Source: Mycolicibacterium sp. P1-5
GTDB taxonomy: Bacteria; Actinomycetota; Actinomycetes; Mycobacteriales; Mycobacteriaceae
NCBI RefSeq assembly: GCF_008329565.1
Contig: NZ_NPKT01000003.1
Coordinates: 124,001 to 188,000 of the forward strand
DNA length: 64,000 bases
Reading direction: 5' to 3'
Below the pieces are notes generated by a model, which did not search any database, was not told the DNA's origin, and saw only the letters and a program-made list of their open reading frames with translations. A program made the position numbers and the translations under genes. Positions 53,109 through 61,207 of the stretch are shown here, piece by piece. Each line of letters begins with the position of its first letter. The stretch's first letter is position 1.

Positions 53109-54676
53109 CAGATCGCGCGGTCGCGGTTCTCCCAATACGGGGAGCGCAGATCCCGCTTGAGCAGCTTGCCGGTGGGGTTGCGCGGCAGCGCCTCGGAGAT
53201 CTCGACGTTGCGCGGGCACTTATAACGCGCCAGATGCTGGCGACACCAGGCCACCAGTTCCTCTTCGGAAGTCTGTGCACCCAAGGACAATTCGACGACC
53301 GCCTTCACCGACTCACCCCACTTCTCGTCGGGGATGCCAAACACCGCCGCGTCGAGTACGGCGGGGTGATCGGTGAGCACCCGCTCGACCTCGACGGAAT
53401 AGATGTTCTCTCCACCGGAGATGATCATGTCCTTGAGGCGGTCCTCGACGAAGATGAACCCGTCGGGGTCGACGCGGCCGATGTCACCGGAGCGGAACCA
53501 GCCGTCCTCGGTGATCGCCGACGCGGTCGCCTCCGGCTTGTTGTGGTAGCGCAGCATCAATTGCGGTGTACGAAACCACAACTCGCCGGGAGAGCCGGTG
53601 GGCACCTCGTCACCGGTGTCGGGGTCGACCACCCGGACCTCCACCTCGCGGGCGGGCTGCCCGGCACTGACCAACCGGTCGGGGCGCGACTCGTCCCGGT
53701 GCACCTCCGGTGAAAGCTGGGTGATGGCTCCGCACACCTCGGTCAGCCCGTACACCTGGATGAAATCCGTTTCCGGCCAAGCCTTCAGCGCCGCCTTCAG
53801 CAGTGCCGGCGGCATCGGCGAAGCCCCGTATACGAACGTCTTGAGAGCGCCGAACAGCTTGACTGCGTCCTCACCGGACTCCAGCACCTTGCCCAACACC
53901 GCGGGAACCAGGAACGTCCGCGTCGCGCCCTGCAGGAGCGCCCCGGCCAGCGACGCGCCGTCGGCCTCACGCGTCATGATCGTCGGGATGCCGGCGTGGA
54001 TGCCGTTCTGGACATACGACGAACCACCGACGTGGAACAAGGGCATCGCCACCATGTTCTTGTCGTCGGGACCCATCTCGAAGGTGGCAGCGTTGATGGT
54101 GTGCGCCAGCAGGTTTCGATGGCTCAGCGTCACCCCCTTGGGATGGCCGGTGGTGCCCGAGGAATACATGATCAGGCCCGCGTCGTCGGGCGTGACGTCG
54201 GGCTGGCGCCCGACGGGTGTGGCCGCTGCCAGCATCGCCTCGTACTCGTCGCCAGGCTCCCCCTCCGGCGTCACCTCGACGACGTGCTCGACGTGGATGA
54301 GCTGGTCGCGGATCTTCTCGATGGCCGGCATCAGCTCGCGGCCGACGACAAGCAGCGTCGCACCGCAGTCGTTGAGGACGTAGTCCATCTCCTCGCCGGC
54401 CAGCCGAAAGTTGATGATCGCGGTGGCCGCACCCAAAGACGCCGCCGCCGTCGTCACCTCCACACACGCCGGGTGGTTCTTGTCCAAGAAAGCCACCACG
54501 TCGCCGTGGCCGATCCCGCGCTGCTGCAAGGCGCCCGCGCACCGGCGAATCCGCTCGTACCACTGCGCCCAGGTCCAACTGCGGCCGAGATAGTTCATCG
54601 CCTCGGTGTCCGGCGTGTGTTCGGCCCAGTACGCGGGGCGGTCGTCGAGAAATCGCGGTTCGGGAGGTTGCTGCAT
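53108..54676 (-). CDS. acyl-CoA synthetase (FadD-type AMP-forming ligase)
   Basis: A 522-residue ANL enzyme with the phosphate loop IMYSSGTTGHPKGV, YGLTEVCGAITQ, WFRSGDIGRVDPDGFIFVEDRLKDMI and the C-terminal PTGKLLKRDLR lysine. It activates a carboxylic acid with ATP and CoA. Distinct from FadD8, which lies on the other strand just beyond. Coupled to menC by a TGATG overlap, though a role in menaquinone synthesis is not implied because menE is present elsewhere. Confidence 0.9.
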   Translation of the reverse strand: MQQPPEPRFLDDRPAYWAEHTPDTEAMNYLGRSWTWAQWYERIRRCAGALQQRGIGHGDVVAFLDKNHPACVEVTTAAASLGAATAIINFRLAGEEMDYVLNDCGATLLVVGRELMPAIEKIRDQLIHVEHVVEVTPEGEPGDEYEAMLAAATPVGRQPDVTPDDAGLIMYSSGTTGHPKGVTLSHRNLLAHTINAATFEMGPDDKNMVAMPLFHVGGSSYVQNGIHAGIPTIMTREADGASLAGALLQGATRTFLVPAVLGKVLESGEDAVKLFGALKTFVYGASPMPPALLKAALKAWPETDFIQVYGLTEVCGAITQLSPEVHRDESRPDRLVSAGQPAREVEVRVVDPDTGDEVPTGSPGELWFRTPQLMLRYHNKPEATASAITEDGWFRSGDIGRVDPDGFIFVEDRLKDMIISGGENIYSVEVERVLTDHPAVLDAAVFGIPDEKWGESVKAVVELSLGAQTSEEELVAWCRQHLARYKCPRNVEISEALPRNPTGKLLKRDLRSPYWENRDRAI

Positions 54677-54703
54677 ACCCGACAGGGTGCCACGCCGGTG
54701 AAT

Positions 54704-54952
54704 CTATTGGGCGCGGATCCGGACCGGGCCATGCCATTGCGCGTCGGGGTCGAGCACCTCACCCTTCTGCGTGATCACGACGTCACCACTGCGGGCCAGA
54801 TCGCGGGCGACGGCGCGCGTCGTCTCCATCAACTCACGCCAGTGGTCGGGGTCCACGGCGCGGGCGGCGTCGGACGGGCAGATCGTCCTAGGCGCCCGCT
54901 CGGTCGCCAGCGTCAGGATCGCGGCGCGCAGCCGCTCGCCCACGTCAGTCAT
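54704..54952 (-). CDS. DUF3253 protein
   Basis: An 82-residue protein with the DUF3253 pattern: LRAAILTLATERAPRTICPSDAARAV, WRELMETTRAVARDLARSGDVVITQKGEVLDP and a closing GPVRIRA. The fold reads like a winged helix. The start chosen follows GGAAGGAAGGG. It is divergent from fadD8; the KstR-like site lies between them. Function unknown. Confidence 0.82.
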   Translation of the reverse strand: MTDVGERLRAAILTLATERAPRTICPSDAARAVDPDHWRELMETTRAVARDLARSGDVVITQKGEVLDPDAQWHGPVRIRAQ

Positions 54953-54974
54953 CGAGACGCCCTTCCTTCCGAAC

Positions 54975-54988
54975 TGGAACACGTTCTA
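54975..54988. promoter_or_regulatory. KstR-like operator before fadD8
   Basis: TGGAACACGTTCTA fits the KstR consensus TnnAACnnGTTnnA at every fixed position. It lies 11 bases before the fadD8 start and 22 bases from the divergent DUF3253 start. KstR represses cholesterol and lipid catabolic genes in mycobacteria. Confidence 0.65.
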
Positions 54989-54999
54989 ATGTGGACCAC

Positions 55000-56601
55000 A
55001 TGAGTGACGAGCTACTTCGCCATCCCATCCATTCTGGCCACCTGACCGTCGGTGCGCTCAAGCGCAATAAGAACAAGCCGGTGCTGCATCTGGGTGACAC
55101 CACACTGACCGGAGGCGAGCTGGCCGACCGCATCAGCCAGTACATTCAGGCCTTCGAAGCGCTCGGCGCGGGGTCGGGCGCCACGGCGGGGCTGCTGTCG
55201 CTGAACCGCCCCGAGGTGCTGATGATCATCGGCGCGGGGCAGACCCAGGGTTACCGACGGGTGGCACTACACCCTCTCGGATCGCTCGACGACCACGCCT
55301 ACGTCCTCGACGACGCCGGCGTGACGTCGCTGATCATCGACCCCAACCCGATGTTCATCGAGCGGGCACAGGGCCTGCTGGAGAAGGTGCCCGCCCTCAA
55401 GCAGGTGCTGACGCTTGGCCCCGTCCCCGACGCGCTGGGTGACTCGGCGGTGGACCTGATCGCCGAGGCCGCCAAGTACCCACCGAAGCCGTTGGTGGCG
55501 GCCGATCTGGCGCCCGATCACGTCGGCGGCATGGCGTACACCGGCGGCACCACCGGTAAGCCGAAGGGTGTGCTGGGCACGGCGCAGTCGATCACCACGA
55601 TGACGACCGTGCAGCTCGCCGAGTGGGAGTGGCCGGACAACCCGCGGTTCCTGATGTGTACGCCGCTCTCGCACGCCGGCGCCGCGTTCTTCGTGCCGAC
55701 AGTGGTCAAGGGGGGCGAGCTCGTCGTGCTGACGAAGTTCGATCCGGCCGAGGTGCTGCGGGTGATCGAGGAGCAGAAGATCACCGCCACCATGCTGGTG
55801 CCGTCGATGATCTACGCGCTGATGGACCATCCCGATTCGCACACCCGCGACCTGTCGTCGCTGGAGACGGTGTACTACGGCGCCTCGGCGATGAACCCGG
55901 TGCGGCTGGCCGAGGCGATCCGCCGCTTCGGCCCGATCTTCGCCCAGTACTACGGGCAGTCCGAGGCCCCGATGGTGATCTCCTATCTGGGCAAGAAGGA
56001 CCACGACGAGAAGCGGCTGACCTCGTGCGGGCGCCCGACCCTGTTCGCGCGCACCGCACTGCTGGACGCAGACGGCAACGAGGTGGCCCAAGGCGAGGTC
56101 GGCGAGATCTGCGTGTCCGGGCCGCTGCTGAGCGGCGGGTACTGGAACCTGCCGGAGGAGACGGCCAAGACGTTCAAGGACGGCTGGCTGCACACCGGCG
56201 ACATGGCGCGTGAGGACTCCGACGGTTACTGGTTCATCGTCGACCGGGTCAAGGACATGATCGTCACCGGCGGCTTCAACGTGTTCCCGCGCGAGGTGGA
56301 GGACGTCGTCGCCGAGCATCCGGCCGTCGCGCAGGTGTGCGTGATCGGCACGCCGGACGAGAAGTGGGGTGAGGCCGTCACCGCGGTGATCGTGCTGCGC
56401 CCGGATCATCCGAGCGACGACGACGCGGTCGCGAAGCTGACCGGCGAGATCCAGGCCGCAGTCAAGGATCGCAAGGGTTCGGTGCAGGCGCCCAAGCAGG
56501 TGATCGTCGTCGACTCGGTGCCGGTGACGGCACTGGGCAAGCCGGACAAGAAGGCTGTGCGGGCACAGTTCTGGGAAGGTGCGTCCCGAGCCATCGGCTA
56601 G
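55000..56601 (+). CDS. fadD8: fatty-acid-CoA ligase FadD8
   Basis: A 533-residue acyl-CoA synthetase that matches M. tuberculosis FadD8 (Rv0551c) from its start MSDELLRHPIHSGHLTVGAL. The phosphate loop reads YTGGTTGKPKGV, later YYGQSEAPMV, GWLHTGDMAREDSDGYWFIVDRVKDMIVTGGFN, and the C-terminal LGKPDKKAV lysine. It activates an unknown carboxylic acid as its CoA ester; a KstR-like site directly upstream points to steroid or lipid catabolism. A GTG three codons earlier is less likely. Confidence 0.93.
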   Translation: MSDELLRHPIHSGHLTVGALKRNKNKPVLHLGDTTLTGGELADRISQYIQAFEALGAGSGATAGLLSLNRPEVLMIIGAGQTQGYRRVALHPLGSLDDHAYVLDDAGVTSLIIDPNPMFIERAQGLLEKVPALKQVLTLGPVPDALGDSAVDLIAEAAKYPPKPLVAADLAPDHVGGMAYTGGTTGKPKGVLGTAQSITTMTTVQLAEWEWPDNPRFLMCTPLSHAGAAFFVPTVVKGGELVVLTKFDPAEVLRVIEEQKITATMLVPSMIYALMDHPDSHTRDLSSLETVYYGASAMNPVRLAEAIRRFGPIFAQYYGQSEAPMVISYLGKKDHDEKRLTSCGRPTLFARTALLDADGNEVAQGEVGEICVSGPLLSGGYWNLPEETAKTFKDGWLHTGDMAREDSDGYWFIVDRVKDMIVTGGFNVFPREVEDVVAEHPAVAQVCVIGTPDEKWGEAVTAVIVLRPDHPSDDDAVAKLTGEIQAAVKDRKGSVQAPKQVIVVDSVPVTALGKPDKKAVRAQFWEGASRAIG

Positions 56602-56623
56602 TCCGGCGGCGCATACTTGAGTG

Positions 56624-57157
56624 ATGCTGTCTCGGGTCATCCCGCTCGAGTACCTCAAAGAGCGCGATCTGATGTTCTGGCTGCCGCCGGGTGGCCGGGA
56701 CAACGACGTCTGGGCCGACACCTGGGTGATCCTCGCCGACCTCGAACCTCATGACGCAGAACCGGCTCTCGCCGCTTTGCGCGACGCAGACGTGGGCGCC
56801 TATATCGCTGCGCCGAGCGGGTTGAAAGGCGCCACCAGCCGCAGCGTCGCGCTCTATGTGGACCGCGAACAGCACAATCGGGCCACCGATGTGGTGATGC
56901 AGTTTCTTCGCGGCAAAGAGCAGCCGGTGATGCCGCGGGCGGAACGGATCGCCCCGAAAATCCGCCGCAAGATCAAGATGCCGACTGCTCCACGTCCGGT
57001 GGTCATCGCAATACAGGTCGCGCTGATCGCCGTGATCTTCGCGGTGGGTCTGCTTTTGGCCTATTACCGCGGTCCGCAACTCTTCCCGGGCGTGCACCCC
57101 GCGCATCCCCCAGCGGACGGCTCCGACGTATCGGTCATGAAGGGCAGCGCCCCTTAA
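56624..57157 (+). CDS. membrane-anchored protein of unknown function
   Basis: A 177-residue protein with a soluble N-terminal domain (VIPLEYLKERDLMFWLPPGG, then DADVGAYIAAPSGLKG and YVDREQHNRATDVVMQFLRG) and one membrane helix near residues 127-147 (VVIAIQVALIAVIFAVGLLLA), followed by a short extracytoplasmic tail. It starts 22 bases after fadD8. I do not recognise the family; the N-terminal part resembles small regulatory alpha/beta domains. Confidence 0.75.
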   Translation: MLSRVIPLEYLKERDLMFWLPPGGRDNDVWADTWVILADLEPHDAEPALAALRDADVGAYIAAPSGLKGATSRSVALYVDREQHNRATDVVMQFLRGKEQPVMPRAERIAPKIRRKIKMPTAPRPVVIAIQVALIAVIFAVGLLLAYYRGPQLFPGVHPAHPPADGSDVSVMKGSAP

Positions 57158-57171
57158 GGCAGCATGAAGCA

Positions 57172-57861
57172 ATGCGTGTGCGCGCCGTGTTGTTCGACTT
57201 CTCCGGCACCCTGTTTCGCCTCGAGGAGGACGACAGCTGGTTCACCGGAATGGAACTGATTGGTGCCGACGGCCGTCGAGAGGTCGACGAGCACGTGCAG
57301 GCCGAGCTGATGGAACGCCTCACTCATCCCACCGGCCGGTCGGTGACGATGACCGAGGAGACCTACCAAACCTGGATCAATCGTGACCTCACCCCGGCGC
57401 TGCATCGCGAGGCGTACCTGCATGCGCTACGGCAGACGGGCCTGCCCGACCAGCACGCCGAGTCGCTGTATCAGCGCACCGTCGACCCGGCATCGTGGGT
57501 GCCCTACCCCGACACCGTCGAGGTGCTGAGTTCCCTGCGGCCGCACGGCCTGCGCACCGGGGTCGTCTCCAACATTGCCTTCGATATCCGGCCGGCGTTC
57601 CGCGCCGCCGGGGCCGACGCCGACGAGTTCGTGTTGTCCTTCGAAGTCGGTGCGGTCAAACCTGATCCGCGGATCTTCGAGATCGCACTGCAGCGTCTCG
57701 GCGTCGCGGCGCAGGACGCGGTGATGGTCGGCGACAGCGAGGAGAACGACGGCGCCGCGCGTCACCTCGGCTGCGACTTCATCCTCGTCGACCCGCTGCC
57801 GGTCGCCGAACGCCCGACCGGTCTCATCGACGCACTGCGCGACTGCGGCATCGGGCGCTAG
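57172..57861 (+). CDS. HAD-family phosphatase
   Basis: A 229-residue HAD hydrolase. The nucleophile motif is DFSGTLFRL, motif II is in VVSNIAFDIRP, motif III is VGAVKPDPRIFE and motif IV is MVGDSEENDGAA. These fit a small-molecule phosphatase; substrate unknown. It lies in a tight plus-strand run leading to menB. Confidence 0.88.
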   Translation: MRVRAVLFDFSGTLFRLEEDDSWFTGMELIGADGRREVDEHVQAELMERLTHPTGRSVTMTEETYQTWINRDLTPALHREAYLHALRQTGLPDQHAESLYQRTVDPASWVPYPDTVEVLSSLRPHGLRTGVVSNIAFDIRPAFRAAGADADEFVLSFEVGAVKPDPRIFEIALQRLGVAAQDAVMVGDSEENDGAARHLGCDFILVDPLPVAERPTGLIDALRDCGIGR

Positions 57862-57877
57862 GCGTACCTTTTTGGGC

Positions 57878-58360
57878 ATGGCCGACTCAGAGCGCATCAG
57901 GCCGCCGTGGTGGCTCAAGCCGATGAACAAGATTTTCATGACGGCGATGCGGCTCGGTCTTGGGTCCTTCGGCGGTGAATTCCCGGAGGTGCTGACGGTT
58001 CCGGGCCGCAAATCCGGTAAGCCACGGTCGACGCCGATCACCCCGTTCACCGTGGATGGCAAGCGCTACGTGGTGGGTGGTTTCCCCGGCGCCGACTGGG
58101 TGCGCAACGCCCGCGCCGCCGGCGTCGTCACCCTGACCAAGAACCGGCGCAGTCAGCAGGTCCGCATGGTGGAGCTATCGGCTGAGGAAGCGCGGCCACT
58201 GTTGCGAGCGTTCCCCGTCCTGGTTCCGACCGGTGTCAACTTCATGAAGAACGCGGGGCTGGTCACCGAGGGCAAGCCCGAAGAGTTCGAGGCGCTCGCC
58301 GGCCGCTGCGCGGTTTTCCGATTCGATCCCCTAACTGAAGATGGAGTTCAAAAGCCTTGA
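57878..58360 (+). CDS. deazaflavin (F420)-dependent nitroreductase/quinone reductase family protein
   Basis: A 160-residue member of the Ddn-type F420-binding split-barrel family. LTVPGRKSGKPRSTPITPF, RYVVGGFPGADWVRNARAAG and VTLTKNRRSQQVRMVEL match the group's cofactor-binding stretches. It may reduce quinones or nitro compounds with reduced F420. Its TGA overlaps the TTG of menB, so the two are translationally coupled, an interesting pairing for a putative quinone reductase. Confidence 0.85.
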   Translation: MADSERIRPPWWLKPMNKIFMTAMRLGLGSFGGEFPEVLTVPGRKSGKPRSTPITPFTVDGKRYVVGGFPGADWVRNARAAGVVTLTKNRRSQQVRMVELSAEEARPLLRAFPVLVPTGVNFMKNAGLVTEGKPEEFEALAGRCAVFRFDPLTEDGVQKP

Positions 58361-59259
58361 CTGACAACCCCTTCGACGTATCCCAGTGGCGAGCAGTCGA
58401 CGGCTTCGAGGATCTCACCGACATCACTTACCACCGGCACGTCGACAACGGCACGGTGCGGGTGGCGTTCGACCGGCCCGAGGTGCGCAACGCATTTCGT
58501 CCGCACACCGTCGACGAGCTGTACCGCGCGCTGGACCACGCCCGGATGTCGCCCGATGTCGGCGTGGTCTTGCTGACCGGCAACGGCCCCTCCCCCAAGG
58601 ACGGCGGCTGGGCGTTCTGCTCGGGCGGCGACCAACGCATCCGGGGCCGCAGCGGGTACCAGTACGCGGCCGGGGAAACCGCCGATACCGTCGATGCGGC
58701 GCGCGCCGGACGGTTGCACATCCTGGAAGTGCAACGGCTGATCCGCTTCATGCCGAAAGTCGTCATCTGTTTGGTCAACGGGTGGGCGGCCGGCGGCGGG
58801 CACAGCCTGCATGTGGTGTGCGACCTGACGCTGGCCAGTCGCGAGCATGCCCGGTTCAAGCAGACCGACGCCGACGTCGGCAGCTTCGACGGCGGTTACG
58901 GCAGCGCGTATCTGGCGCGTCAGGTCGGGCAGAAGTTCGCCCGCGAGGTCTTCTTCCTGGGTCGGCCCTACACCGCCGAGCAGATGCACCACATGGGTGC
59001 GGTCAACGAGGTGGTCGACCACGCCGAGTTGGAGAACGTGGGCGTCCAGTGGGCCAAGGAGATCAACGGCAAATCACCTCAGGCTCAACGCATGCTGAAG
59101 TTCGCCTTCAATCTGCTCGACGACGGGCTGGTCGGTCAGCAACTGTTCGCCGGGGAGGCCACCCGGTTGGCGTACATGACCGACGAGGCCGTCGAGGGAC
59201 GCGACGCGTTCCTCGAGAAGCGCGACCCCGACTGGAGCCCGTTCCCCCGTTACTTTTAG
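58357..59259 (+). CDS. menB: 1,4-dihydroxy-2-naphthoyl-CoA synthase MenB
   Basis: A 300-residue crotonase-family enzyme closing the second ring of menaquinone from o-succinylbenzoyl-CoA. It has the MenB-specific FRPHTVDELYRALDHAR, CSGGDQRIRG, NGWAAGGGHSLHVVCDLTLAS, TDADVGSFDGGYGS and the C-terminal RDPDWSPFPRYF. The likely start is TTG overlapping the preceding stop. It corresponds to Rv0548c and is followed by a palindromic element. Confidence 0.96.
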   Translation: MTDNPFDVSQWRAVDGFEDLTDITYHRHVDNGTVRVAFDRPEVRNAFRPHTVDELYRALDHARMSPDVGVVLLTGNGPSPKDGGWAFCSGGDQRIRGRSGYQYAAGETADTVDAARAGRLHILEVQRLIRFMPKVVICLVNGWAAGGGHSLHVVCDLTLASREHARFKQTDADVGSFDGGYGSAYLARQVGQKFAREVFFLGRPYTAEQMHHMGAVNEVVDHAELENVGVQWAKEINGKSPQAQRMLKFAFNLLDDGLVGQQLFAGEATRLAYMTDEAVEGRDAFLEKRDPDWSPFPRYF

Positions 59260-59312
59260 CGATTTCGGCGCGTTTCCGTTCGCTCAGCGGCTGTAAACGC
59301 GCCGAAATCGCT
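59258..59312. repeat. intergenic palindromic element, copy R4
   Basis: AGCGATTTCGGCGCGTTT and its exact complement form an 18-bp stem around CCGTTCGCTCAGCGGCTGT. It begins at the menB stop, a position where it can act as terminator. Confidence 0.85.
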
Positions 59313-59331
59313 CGGCATAGACTCAGCAGCC

Positions 59332-60180
59332 GTGAACCCCCTGCGCCGCAAACTGACCAAGGCCATCGCCCTGACCGGCATGCGCCCACCGCTGAGCCTG
59401 CCGACCGGTATCACCGTCGACCTGCGCGGCAAGCGCGTGCTGATCACCGGCGCATCGTCGGGAATCGGGGCCGCCGGAGCGGAGTTGTTCGCCGGGCACG
59501 GGTGTGAGGTCATCGTGGTCGCGCGGCGCGAAGATCTACTCGCCGAGGTCGTCGATCGCATCACCGACGCCGGAGGCTCCGCGACCGCAATCCCCTGCGA
59601 CCTGTCCGACCTCGACGCCGTGGACGCGCTGGCGCAAGAGGTGGGGGCGGTCGACATCCTGGTGAACAACGCCGGTCGTTCGATCCGCAGGCCGCTGGCC
59701 GAGTCGCTCGACCGGTGGCACGACGTCGAACGCACGATGATGCTGAACTACTTCTCGCCGCTGCGACTCATCCGCGGCGTGGCACCCGGGATGATCGAGC
59801 GCCGCGACGGGCACATCATCAACGTGGCGACGTGGGGCGTGTTCAGCGAAGCGTCGCCGCTGTTCGGCGTGTACAACGCATCAAAGTCCGCGCTCAGCGC
59901 GGTCAGCCGAGTCATCGAAACCGAATGGTCCAACCAGGGCGTGCATTCCACGACGCTGTACTACCCGCTGGTGGCCACTCCGATGATCGCCCCTACCAAG
60001 GAATACGACGGGCTGCCCGCGCTGACCCCACAGGAGGCCGGCGAGTGGATGATCGAGGCGGCCCGGCACCGCCCGGTGCGCATCGCCCCACGCATGGCGG
60101 TCACCGCCCGCGCGCTCGACGTCGTCGCACCCGGGGCAATCAACCGGGCCATGAAGCGTCAGCGCCTGCAGCCGAACTGA
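59332..60180 (+). CDS. short-chain dehydrogenase/reductase (Rv0547c-like)
   Basis: A 282-residue SDR. GASSGIGAAGAELFA forms the dinucleotide motif (about 40-54), NNAGRSIRRPL follows, and the catalytic Tyr/Lys pair is in YNASKSALSAV. An N-terminal extension of about 30 residues precedes the Rossmann core, and the C-terminus is basic. GTG start 20 bases after element R4. In M. tuberculosis the same gene follows menB. Confidence 0.9.
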   Translation: MNPLRRKLTKAIALTGMRPPLSLPTGITVDLRGKRVLITGASSGIGAAGAELFAGHGCEVIVVARREDLLAEVVDRITDAGGSATAIPCDLSDLDAVDALAQEVGAVDILVNNAGRSIRRPLAESLDRWHDVERTMMLNYFSPLRLIRGVAPGMIERRDGHIINVATWGVFSEASPLFGVYNASKSALSAVSRVIETEWSNQGVHSTTLYYPLVATPMIAPTKEYDGLPALTPQEAGEWMIEAARHRPVRIAPRMAVTARALDVVAPGAINRAMKRQRLQPN

Positions 60181-60195
60181 GGTAAACACGACGGC

Positions 60196-60582
60196 ATGGA
60201 GATCCTTGCGAGTCGGATGCTGCTCCGCCCGGCGGATTACGAACGCTCGGTCGATTTCTACCGTGACTCGCTCGGCCTGGCCATCGCCCGTGAATACGGC
60301 GGCGGCACGGTCTTCTATGCCGGGCAGTCGTTGATCGAGCTGGCGGGTCACGGCGCGCCCGCGAACGCGAAAGGCCCGTTCCCCGCCTCGCTGTGGCTTC
60401 AGGTGCGCGATCTCTACGCCACCCAGGACGAGCTGTCGTGCCGCGGAGTCGAGATCGCGCGGGAGGCCCGGCGCGAACCGTGGGGCTTACACGAAATGCA
60501 CGTCCACGATCCCGACGGCATCACGTTGATCTTCGTGCAGGTCCCCGAGGACCACCCGCTGCGCCGCGATACGCGAGGCTAG
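60196..60582 (+). CDS. glyoxalase/VOC-family protein (Rv0546c-like)
   Basis: A 128-residue vicinal oxygen chelate protein with two beta-alpha-beta-beta-beta halves: RMLLRPADYERSVDFYRDSLGL in the first and LHEMHVHDPDGITLIFVQVP in the second. Metal ligands are not certain. It starts 15 bases after the SDR and overlaps the convergent DUF3349 gene by four bases. Substrate unknown. Confidence 0.88.
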   Translation: MEILASRMLLRPADYERSVDFYRDSLGLAIAREYGGGTVFYAGQSLIELAGHGAPANAKGPFPASLWLQVRDLYATQDELSCRGVEIAREARREPWGLHEMHVHDPDGITLIFVQVPEDHPLRRDTRG

Positions 60583-60887
60583 TGGGATTCGAGCGGCCAG
60601 CCCACCGAAGCCAGCCGTGCCGCGACCTGGTTCAGCTCTTCGGGATTGGGTTCCTTCTCGATGAGCTCGCGAACGGCGTCGCGGATCTGATCCTCCCGCA
60701 CCGGGGTGCCGAAATCGGCTGCGCGCAGGATCGATTGGGCCGCTTGGACGACCTCGTCCTCCGACAGCGACCTCTTCAGCAAGGCCAGCAGCGGGTAATA
60801 GTCCGTGGGCGGCACGCCTTCGGGGTAGCCCTTGTGCAGCCAGCCGAGAACGTTCTCGAGGAAAGTGGGTTGCTGTTGGATGGTCAT
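60579..60887 (-). CDS. DUF3349 protein
   Basis: A 102-residue helical protein of the mycobacterial DUF3349 family, recognised by GWLHKGYPEGVPPTDYYPLLALLKRSLSEDEV and ARLASVGWPLE. It follows the pitA-membrane protein pair on the same strand with seven bases between genes. A paralogue (62.7 kb) lies on the far side of pitA with the motif WIKAGYPDGVPHPDQVPLFALL. Function unknown. Confidence 0.85.
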   Translation of the reverse strand: MTIQQQPTFLENVLGWLHKGYPEGVPPTDYYPLLALLKRSLSEDEVVQAAQSILRAADFGTPVREDQIRDAVRELIEKEPNPEELNQVAARLASVGWPLESH

Positions 60888-60894
60888 CGCAATC

Positions 60895-61179
60895 TCACTT
60901 CTTGGGCAGCATCGGGAACAGGTCGACACCGAAGTGATGGATGATCGTCGCCCGGGTGATCCAGGCGACGGCCGTCATGATCACCAGCGCGACCAAGAGG
61001 AACAGCAGGATGCCCAAGACCTTCAGCGCCGGGTTGGGCTTGTGGATCGCATGGTCGGCTTCCTCGCCGCCGACCCCGGACGAGTACGCGAGCATGCCCG
61101 TCGCGAACAGTGCAGGCAGGCCCGCGCCGAGGACCAGCCCGACCACCAGCACCTTGAAGATGGCTTCGAAGTACGTCAT
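60895..61179 (-). CDS. small membrane protein (Rv0544c-like)
   Basis: A 94-residue protein with two membrane helices (about 5-30, ILVVGLVLGAGLPALFATGML in variant form, and 53-76, VLGILLFLLVALVIMTAVAW). AAGGACAC precedes GTG-ATG; the ATG gives better spacing. It lies 28 bases after pitA on the same strand and may be an accessory of the transporter, as in M. tuberculosis. Confidence 0.85.
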   Translation of the reverse strand: MTYFEAIFKVLVVGLVLGAGLPALFATGMLAYSSGVGGEEADHAIHKPNPALKVLGILLFLLVALVIMTAVAWITRATIIHHFGVDLFPMLPKK

Positions 61180-61207
61180 CACGTGTCCTTATTGCTTGTC
61201 TCGGTGA

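Noticed and set aside
53108-54676. Naming this ligase fadD8
   Set aside because: The gene at 55000 matches FadD8 from its first residues; this one is a different acyl-CoA synthetase.
55267-56721. 484-residue minus-strand open frame opposite fadD8
   Set aside because: Shadow of fadD8; His/Arg/Val-rich without motifs.
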